Assembly: GCA_019242065.1 (NCBI GenBank)
Contig: JAFAWJ010001189.1
Coordinates: 1-7,660, forward strand
Direction of reading: 5' to 3'
DNA length: 7,660 bases
Origin: Chloroflexota bacterium
GTDB lineage: Bacteria; Chloroflexota; UBA6077; CF-72
Under the pieces are notes generated by a model. It was not told the origin of the DNA, made no database searches, and worked only from the letters and a program-made list of their open reading frames with translations. A program made the position numbers and the translations under genes. Shown here piece by piece: positions 1-5,865 of this stretch. Positions within the stretch are counted from its first letter, which is position 1; the number at the start of each line of letters is the position of its first letter.

Positions 1-940
1 GGGCGCAACGTGGGCGGCCCCTCCAGCCGCGTGAGGCGAGAAGCTCTCGGGATACGCCGCCTGAGGACTGGTTGCACATCCCCGTGCCGCCGATCGTGGA
101 CCCCGCCGTCTTCGCTGCCGTCGACGAGCAACTCCAGAAAACCGACGTCGTGCTCGGCTCGGTCTGCGCGGAGCGAAATACTTGCTGCAGGGTTTGGTCT
201 GTTGTGCCGAGTGCGGCGACGCGTACTACGGCAAGGCGATTAGCCCGTCGGCCCGCAAGCACCATCCGCGCCACTACGCGTACTACCGCTGCGTCGGAAC
301 CGACGCCTACCGGTTCGGAGGGATACGCGTGTGCGGCAACCACCAGATCAGAACGGACCTGCTGGATCTGGCAGTGTGGCGGGAGGCCAGGGCGCTACTT
401 GAGCAGCCCAATCGTTTGGAACAGGAGTACCGACAACGGCTGACCGTCCGCAGTGAGCAGGAGACGGAACGCACCACTGTCGAGCGGCAGCGCGACAAAC
501 TCCGTCAGGGTCTGGCACGCTTGATCGACAGTTACACCGAAGGCTACTTGGAGAAACCGGAATTTGAATCGCGCATCACCCGGCACCGCCAACGCATCAC
601 GGCGCTGGACGACCAGGTGCGTCAACTTTCGGAGGCGGAGGCGCTCCAACGTGAGCTGCGGCTGCTGATTGGCCGGTTAGAAGACTTCGCCGCTCAGATA
701 GAGGAGGGTCTCGACACCGCCGATTGGCTCACCCGCCGCAGCATCATTCGCATGCTGGTCAGCCGTGTCGAGATCGACCACACTGAAGTGAACATCGTGT
801 TCCGCGTACCGCTGGACCCTTCTGTGGCTAGCCCCGACGCACTCGCTCGGGGCGTTTTGCAACATTATAGGAGGTGTGACCACCCCACCCTGGGGGACGC
901 CTTTTTGCACTACGGGTTATACATCAGGGCAACCACCTGA
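1..940 (+). pseudogene. Large serine recombinase, C-terminal part, frameshifted and cut by the left edge
   Basis: Large serine recombinases cut and rejoin DNA with an N-terminal resolvase domain, which would lie left of the window. The frame starting at base 3 is open and encodes the 'recombinase' domain signature (DWLHIPVPPIVDPAVFAAVD). After CAG at 135-137 the homology moves to the frame starting at 137 (ENRRRARLGLRGAKYLLQGL), consistent with one lost base around GAAAAC 137-142. From Met182 (252 codons to the TGA) come a zinc ribbon (C8-x2-C11, then C37 and C51), a charged, probably coiled-coil stretch at about residues 70-165, and the terminal segment with LTRRSIIRMLVSRVEID. The family and the frameshift are directly visible. 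Whether the shift is a real mutation or a sequencing error cannot be told here. If it is an error, this is an intact 3' end. The gene suggests the region is, or was, mobile. Confidence 0.85.
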
Positions 941-975
941 CGCAGTGGGCCTAGAGAAACTGCAGACTGCACGAC

Positions 976-1254
976 ATGAGTTCGTCGGAACCCTCAGCAG
1001 GGGTTGGCAGGTCTGAGGCTCACAGTCTGGTGGACGACGAGCAAATGGCTACATTTGTCCTCCGAGTACGCTTGGGGCAAACAGCGCTGCTCGCGGGCAC
1101 GATTATGCCGTTCGATCAATCGCCAATGACCCTGGCGTTCAACGGGTGGATCGATTTTATGAACGCGATCAACGCATTGCGGGTCACACCAGACAGCGCG
1201 CCGGGGTCGACCAGTTCATCGACGCAAGGGCCGACGGACCAGCCCGGAGTGTGA
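976..1254 (+). CDS. Small conserved-looking hypothetical protein (up to 92 aa)
   Basis: I do not recognise a named family. The core is residues 25-69: ATFVLRVRLGQ, then LLAGTIM, then a loop, then LAFNGWIDFMNAINAL. This reads as two beta strands followed by a strand and amphipathic helix. The pattern (F-V-x-R-V ... L-x-G-T-I ... F-x-x-W-x-x-F-x-x-x-I) resembles small proteins of about 60-90 residues that I recall near signalling and conflict genes in Chloroflexota-type genomes; that recall is not verified. The tail from residue 71 is low-complexity Ser/Thr/Pro/Gln. The start is uncertain: ATG 976 has no clear ribosome site, while ATG 1045 (M24) sits just before the conserved core and is preceded by GACGAG. 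It lies 36 nt after the recombinase and 217 nt before the peptidase gene, on the same strand. It has no signal peptide or membrane segment. It could be a small component of the downstream system or a chance ORF. Confidence 0.5.
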   Translation: MSSSEPSAGVGRSEAHSLVDDEQMATFVLRVRLGQTALLAGTIMPFDQSPMTLAFNGWIDFMNAINALRVTPDSAPGSTSSSTQGPTDQPGV

Positions 1255-1377
1255 CCGGTGACGCCAGCACTGCCATGAGCGGAACTTGACGGAATGGATT
1301 GCACCCGACACCCGTCAGGGACCCGCGGCATCCGGGTTGCCTATACCTCTGCGTGCGCCGTGCGCCATGGTCAGCCA

Positions 1378-1406
1378 TTGACGAATTGACCCAAACCGCT
1401 TAGATT
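1378..1406 (+). promoter_or_regulatory. Sigma-70-like promoter ahead of the peptidase/CHAT-SIR2/STAND operon
   Basis: TTGACG (1378-1383) matches the -35 consensus at 5 of 6 positions. A spacer of exactly 17 nt (1384-1400) separates it from TAGATT (1401-1406), which matches the -10 at 4 of 6, including the key A at position 2 and T at position 6. Transcription would begin near 1413, about 60 nt before the ATG at 1472. It sits in the only sizeable gap of the window, 1255-1471, where no other gene is seen. In GC-rich DNA such a match is less likely by chance, but it is not experimentally supported. Confidence 0.5.
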
Positions 1407-1471
1407 TGCCGGGCTCACGTCTATGGGCGGACTTCTGAACGCATGGCAGTGCGAGGTTAGGGTGCACCCTG

Positions 1472-3607
1472 ATGCTGGAACCAGGCGAGCGGGGACGTAT
1501 GGAAGCTGGACTTGCCTACTTTGGCCTGGACGGCGCAAGCGGGGATTACCTGCTTGGGGACACCGCATCCGAGAGCGTTGCTGCACAAGCTCGGGCCGAG
1601 ACACCGAACTCCAGCCATCTCGGTGATCTAGAAGCCCGACTTCATGCTACCGGCTCGAACCTCGGCCCCGTTGACCGCGTCCGTGACCTGGGTGACCTCG
1701 CGCAGACCGGTTGGGGCGTGGTCTTTGCGAGCGACATTGACGTCCAGGTCAAAGTGGCGCTGCAGCCCCTGCTCGAATTGCGTCGGAGTCAGGCTGGTAG
1801 GCTCTATCACGAGTATGTCGTCCAACCCGGAGAGAGCAAGACCGGGTTTCTGAGGCGCCAGGGCGTGGCCGCCGCTGGATCCGCCGATCCCGAACAGATG
1901 CCGTACTACCTGCTACTGGTCGGGGATCCGCAGATGATTTCGTACGGTTTCCAATATCAACTGGACGTCCAGTACGCTGTCGGTCGGATCTGGTTCGATG
2001 TGTGCGAGGACTATGCACGGTACGCTCGGACGGTGGTTGCCAGCCAGTCCCAGCATTGGCGACCACGTCGTCTGACCCTGTTTGGAGTAAAAAATGCGGA
2101 TGACGCCGCGACTGCGTTGAGCCGCGAGTGGCTGGTCGATGGCCTGGCAAAGCGGCTTCCCGCGCGGACTGAGTTGAAAGACGACCACTCTGCATGGCAG
2201 ATCGAGGTCACTCCGGAACAGGCCGGCGTGAAAGCCCGGCTCGTGGAACTCCTGGGACGGGGTGATGCTCCGGCCGTCCTGTTCACCGCAAGCCACGGCA
2301 TGGGCTTTCCCAACGGGCACCCGCGCCAGCTCGGCGATCAGGGCGGCCTGGTGTGTGGCGATTGGCCCGGACCGCGCAAATGGGGAAGGCGCGAGATTCC
2401 CACGGACTTCTACTTTTCCGCGGACGATCTGGCTGACGATGCCGACGTTGCCGGGTTGATCAGTTTTCACTTCGCGTGTTACGGCGCCGGTACCCCGCGG
2501 TTGGATGACTTCCCCTCGCTCGCTCCAGCGGCTCCTGCACCGCTCACGGCAATCGGCGCCCGCCTGGCCGCGCCGATTGCGCCGCGTTCGTTCGTGGCGC
2601 GTCTTCCGCAACACCTGCTGGCTCAACCGCGCGGCGGCGCCCTCGCGGTGATTGGGCACATCGAACGGACGCTCGGCTCATCATTCGCGTGGGTGAGTGA
2701 TGGACTCCAGAAGAGCAACACGGGCGCGTTCGAAGATGCGCTGTGTCGCCTGGCCCAGGGCCTGCCGGTAGGCGCCGCGTTGGAGGTCTTCAATCAACGC
2801 TACGCTGAAATGGCATCGGACCTTCAGTCGGTGCTGCTGAGCGCGAAGCAAACGAGCATTGATCCGGATGCAGCTGAACTCGCTCGGTTATGGCAGGGCA
2901 GTGTTGACGCGCGAGGGTTCGTCGTTTTCGGGGATCCGGCGGTCCGGGTACCCGTTGGGCCGCTGACCGACCCTGCTCCTTCAACCGTGGCTGAGGCGCG
3001 GCGGCTTACGGAGCTACCGCCAGTGGTGGAGCCCGTCGATGCGCAGCCTCGCGCAACCGCGCCCGTACGGCACGAAGTGTCGGTCCAATCCACCAACGGT
3101 CCGTATCGAGTCCGTGTGGAGGTGGACCCGTCTGGCAAAATCGTGCTGCAGGCCGGTGATCCGCAAGCGGTGGTCGCCGAGGGCGAGGATGTCGCCTATG
3201 GTCTGCCGTTCGTCGACCAGGCCCGCGAGATTTCAGTGGATCTCGCGCGTGGCATCAAATCGGCATCCGAGAAGCTGGTGGGGGCCCTGGCGACGCTTGC
3301 CGCGGACCTGGCGACGCTTGAGGTCGTCACCTATGTCGGCAAGGACGACGCGGATCTCGACCATGTGAAATACGACTCAGTCAATAACCGATTCAATGGT
3401 TCTGTCCAGTGCTGCGCCGTGACCGAACTCCGCATTGACGGCAAGATGGCGGTTGTCGTTCCCCGCCTGCCATCGGGAGAGCTTGACGAGAAGCTGTGGG
3501 CGCTGCACATCGAAGCGGTTCGCAGCGCCCAGGAGCAGCGCGTCGAGCTGGTCAAGGCAGCCAGCACGGCCATGGCCGGGCTGGTGTCGGTGATGCGTCT
3601 CCCCTGA
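1472..3607 (+). CDS. Caspase/gingipain-like (C25-type) cysteine peptidase with unnamed C-terminal domain
   Basis: This is a 711-residue protein. Residues about 140-495 look like a clan CD, C25-type fold: a strand before VGDP (150-153), the QLDVQYAVGRIWFD strand (163-176), the catalytic His in FTASHGMGFP (H275) and the catalytic Cys in SFHFACYGAGTP (C336). Both dyad residues are present, so activity is expected, probably after Arg/Lys or Asp as in the clan; the specificity is not readable. VVFGDPAVRVP (484-494) closes the domain. Unlike secreted gingipains there is no signal peptide, so it should act in the cytoplasm. A Pro/Ala-rich linker (about 496-532) leads to a second region (535-711) with strands, a helical stretch with two LATL units, and a helix ending ELVKAASTAMAGLV; I cannot name it. 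ATG 1472 has a weak ribosome site (AGGGTG); ATG 1499 (M10) is an alternative, preceded by CGGGGA. It is the first gene after the 1378 promoter. Family assignment is firm for the protease; the role as a conflict effector is inferred from the neighbours. Confidence 0.85.
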   Translation: MLEPGERGRMEAGLAYFGLDGASGDYLLGDTASESVAAQARAETPNSSHLGDLEARLHATGSNLGPVDRVRDLGDLAQTGWGVVFASDIDVQVKVALQPLLELRRSQAGRLYHEYVVQPGESKTGFLRRQGVAAAGSADPEQMPYYLLLVGDPQMISYGFQYQLDVQYAVGRIWFDVCEDYARYARTVVASQSQHWRPRRLTLFGVKNADDAATALSREWLVDGLAKRLPARTELKDDHSAWQIEVTPEQAGVKARLVELLGRGDAPAVLFTASHGMGFPNGHPRQLGDQGGLVCGDWPGPRKWGRREIPTDFYFSADDLADDADVAGLISFHFACYGAGTPRLDDFPSLAPAAPAPLTAIGARLAAPIAPRSFVARLPQHLLAQPRGGALAVIGHIERTLGSSFAWVSDGLQKSNTGAFEDALCRLAQGLPVGAALEVFNQRYAEMASDLQSVLLSAKQTSIDPDAAELARLWQGSVDARGFVVFGDPAVRVPVGPLTDPAPSTVAEARRLTELPPVVEPVDAQPRATAPVRHEVSVQSTNGPYRVRVEVDPSGKIVLQAGDPQAVVAEGEDVAYGLPFVDQAREISVDLARGIKSASEKLVGALATLAADLATLEVVTYVGKDDADLDHVKYDSVNNRFNGSVQCCAVTELRIDGKMAVVVPRLPSGELDEKLWALHIEAVRSAQEQRVELVKAASTAMAGLVSVMRLP
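3286..3320 (+). repeat. In-frame 14-bp direct repeat, 21-nt period
   Basis: CCTGGCGACGCTTG occurs at 3286-3299 and again, identically, at 3307-3320. The offset of 21 nt is seven codons, so the protein reads LATLAAD then LATLE (residues 606-616 of the peptidase gene). The heptad period suggests a coiled-coil or helical-bundle segment that grew by a local duplication. There are only two copies, so it is not a CRISPR or a longer array. Confidence 0.7.
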
Positions 3608-3678
3608 GCGTTAGTGGAAGACTGCGGACGAGTCGCAGCACGCCGTGGACGTAGTGGGTCTTGCTAGCATGGAGTTGC

Positions 3679-3690
3679 GGGGAAGAGAAA
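3679..3690 (+). promoter_or_regulatory. Ribosome binding site that decides the CHAT-SIR2 start
   Basis: GGGGA (3679-3683), continuing as AGAG, stands 7 nt before ATG 3691. The same frame is also open from TTG 3661, which would add ten residues (first codons read TTG CTA GCA TGG), but that TTG has no purine-rich site before it. ATG 3691 is therefore preferred. The 83-nt gap after the peptidase gene shows no convincing promoter or terminator, so read-through from the upstream gene is likely. Confidence 0.6.
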
Positions 3691-5865
3691 ATGGGGTACA
3701 CAACAGAAGCCACGGACGGTCGGGGTAGCTTCGCGGAGCTCCTGGTCAGGCTCTCGCCCGGGCCAGAGGTTCAGAGTGGAGATGCGCGGAGCTATCGGGT
3801 CCAGGCCAAGTTTACGCGCGCGGGCTCCGGTGCGCCCACCGATGAGTCCGGAACGGCGAGCTTCGACCTGAAGGAACTCGCCGCCACCGCGAATGACCAG
3901 GAGGCCTACGCGCGGCTCCTCAGTCAGCAGTTCTATGCCGATCCGGCGGTACGCTCGGCCGTCGACAGGGCCATCGCGCTCAGCGCACGCGACGCGGACG
4001 ACGTCCGCTTGCGAGTCCAGCTCGAGATAGGTCCCGATGTTCCCGAACTGTCGGCGCTCCGCTGGGAAATGCTGCGCGACCCGAGCGGGGTGCCAATTGC
4101 CACCAGCGACCGGATCCTGTTCTCGCGCTACCTGCCCAGCGCTGCTCTGCGCAGTCTGCCTGCGAGATCAGTCGCGGAGATGCGCGCGCTGGTCGTCATC
4201 GCCAGCCCAGCCAGGATCGAGCAAGCGAAACCTGAGGGCGTGGCTCTGGAACGGATTGACGTCAAGGCCGAACTGAGTCGGGTCGCCGGGTCGCTCCAGG
4301 ACATGGCCGTCACCGCGCTTGTTTCGAGAGGTGATGGGCCGCTTGTCCCACCGGAGGACGTCGTGTTCTCGCGTCGAAGCGGGGTCACGCTGGACAATCT
4401 CGTGACCGAGCTGCGTCGCTCGCCGGGGTACGACATCGTGTACGTGGTATGTCACGGTGCCTACTCCAATGGCGAGGCTCGGCTCTATCTTGAGAACGAC
4501 GGGGGTGAGGTGACCACGATCGGCGGCGAGGACCTCGTTCGCGAGGTCTCGCAGCTTGGGAACGTGCCCAGGTTGGTGGTGCTCGCCTCGTGCCAGAGCG
4601 CTGGCAGCGGTCACGCGGGCGCCCTGGCGGCACTGGGCCAAGAACTGATTCGTGCTGGCGTGGGCGCGGTCGTCGCGATGCAAGACCAGATCGGGCTGGA
4701 GACCGCCGCGGCGTTGACCACGACCTTTTTCGAGGTCCTGGGCGAAACCGGCAATATCGAGCTCGCCATGTCGCGCGCTCGACACACGATTCGCGACATG
4801 CGCGACGCCTGGGTACCGGTGCTGTTCACCCGCCTTGAGACGACCGAGCTGTGGACCGCTCCGGGTGCGGGCGGCTTTGACCAATGGAAGGCGCTCCTGG
4901 CGCAAATCGAGGACCAGGAGTGTGTACCGATTCTCGGGTTCGGTCTCAGCGAGTTTCTTCTTGGTTCTGCCCGCCAGATCGCCGAGCAATGGGCGGAAGA
5001 GTTCGACTACCCGATGTCGCCGAACGATCGCCAGAACCTCGCCGAGGTCGCGCAATACCTGGCGCGCAACAACCGGTTTCCAGACTTCCCTGCCCGGGAG
5101 CTTCGCAAATATGTAGAACGCGAGCTCCAGACGCGGTACCGCGAGCACTTCCCGGATGGGCTCCCTCAGGGCGATATCGACGCGCTGATCAGCGTCGTTG
5201 GCAAGCGCCACCGCGAAGAGCATCCGGACGACCCGTATCGCGTGCTGGCCGGACTGCCGTTCCCGGTATATGTCAGCGCCAGCGTCGACAGTCTGCTGGT
5301 TGATGCGCTGCGCGACGCCGGCAAGGACCCGACCGTCGAGCTCTGCCGGTGGAACGAGCGGGCGCAATGGCCGCCGTCAGTCTGTGGTCGAGAGGCCAGA
5401 CCGGTGTACAAGCCGACGGTGGAGCGGCCACTGGTCTTTCAGGTGCTCGGCCAGATCGGGCGCTCCAAAACCATGGTCCTCACCGAGGACGACTACTTCG
5501 ACTATCTCATCGAGGTCAGCAAAAACCAGGACCTCAATCCAGTCCAGATCACGGAGCGGCTGAGCAGTAACTCGGTCCTGTTCCTGGGCTTCCTGGTCAC
5601 CGGCTGGCCGTTTCGCGTGCTGTTCCGCAGCCTCGTGCAGCAAGCTGGCAGCAGTCTCGGCAGGGACCTGCCCCACGTGGCCGTGCAGATTCGGCCAGAC
5701 GAAGACAGTACGCTGGACCCGATACGCGCGAGCCAGTACCTCGACCGCTACTTTCAGTCTGAGAATATTTCGATCTATTGGGGGAGCTCGACGGACTTCG
5801 TGCGCAACTTGCGTTTCCTGTGGCGGCAACTCGGGCACGAGCTGCAGGAGCCCCAGGCGACATGA
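3691..5865 (+). CDS. CHAT protease fused to a SIR2-like domain
   Basis: This is a 724-residue protein (numbered from ATG 3691). Residues about 10-115 are the N-terminal region typical of CHAT proteins, with VPELSALRWEMLRDP. The CHAT domain (about 160-390) has the catalytic pair: His255 in YVVCHGAY and Cys301 in LVVLASCQSAGSG, followed by the GVGAVVAMQDQI strand. Residues about 395-715 match a SIR2-like fold: ECVPILGFGLSEFLLG at the nucleotide-binding end, VYVSASVDSLLVDAL where active SIR2 effectors have a T-T-N-x-D motif, LVFQVLG where they have a His-x-His-Gly, then MVLTEDDYFDYL and VLFLGFLVTGWPFRVLF. By eye the catalytic Asn is Ser531 and the His is Leu586, so NADase activity is doubtful. 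CHAT proteins are caspase-like peptidases; SIR2-like domains bind or hydrolyse NAD in antiphage systems. There is no signal peptide or membrane helix, so it is cytoplasmic. The stop overlaps the next gene's ATG by ATGA, indicating coupled translation with the STAND ATPase. Confidence 0.88.
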   Translation: MGYTTEATDGRGSFAELLVRLSPGPEVQSGDARSYRVQAKFTRAGSGAPTDESGTASFDLKELAATANDQEAYARLLSQQFYADPAVRSAVDRAIALSARDADDVRLRVQLEIGPDVPELSALRWEMLRDPSGVPIATSDRILFSRYLPSAALRSLPARSVAEMRALVVIASPARIEQAKPEGVALERIDVKAELSRVAGSLQDMAVTALVSRGDGPLVPPEDVVFSRRSGVTLDNLVTELRRSPGYDIVYVVCHGAYSNGEARLYLENDGGEVTTIGGEDLVREVSQLGNVPRLVVLASCQSAGSGHAGALAALGQELIRAGVGAVVAMQDQIGLETAAALTTTFFEVLGETGNIELAMSRARHTIRDMRDAWVPVLFTRLETTELWTAPGAGGFDQWKALLAQIEDQECVPILGFGLSEFLLGSARQIAEQWAEEFDYPMSPNDRQNLAEVAQYLARNNRFPDFPARELRKYVERELQTRYREHFPDGLPQGDIDALISVVGKRHREEHPDDPYRVLAGLPFPVYVSASVDSLLVDALRDAGKDPTVELCRWNERAQWPPSVCGREARPVYKPTVERPLVFQVLGQIGRSKTMVLTEDDYFDYLIEVSKNQDLNPVQITERLSSNSVLFLGFLVTGWPFRVLFRSLVQQAGSSLGRDLPHVAVQIRPDEDSTLDPIRASQYLDRYFQSENISIYWGSSTDFVRNLRFLWRQLGHELQEPQAT
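5846..5865 (+). promoter_or_regulatory. Ribosome site and ATGA start/stop overlap coupling CHAT-SIR2 to the STAND gene
   Basis: The STAND gene's ATG (5862-5864) overlaps the CHAT-SIR2 stop TGA (5863-5865) in ATGA. AGGAG lies at 5846-5850, 11 nt before the ATG, inside the upstream gene. This arrangement is usual for translationally coupled genes whose products are needed together. Confidence 0.75.

Noticed and set aside
869..875. Near-perfect Shine-Dalgarno AGGAGGT
   Set aside because: It lies inside the recombinase reading frame, and there is no ATG, GTG or TTG at a usable spacing after it.
1285..1319. Stem-loop CTTGACGG / CCGTCAGG (one G-T pair, 19-nt loop) after the small ORF, considered as a terminator
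   Set aside because: The loop is long and no T-run follows, so it is not a convincing intrinsic terminator.
1913..2659. 248-codon open frame on the - strand opposite the C25-like peptidase
   Set aside because: The + strand frame holds the catalytic His and Cys; the antisense product is compositionally a shadow.
3661..3690. TTG start for CHAT-SIR2 ten codons upstream
   Set aside because: ATG 3691 has a GGGGA site 7 nt upstream, and the TTG has none.
4168..5367. 399-codon open frame on the - strand opposite CHAT-SIR2
   Set aside because: It lies within a + strand gene with clear CHAT and SIR2-like motifs, and its own product shows no domain.
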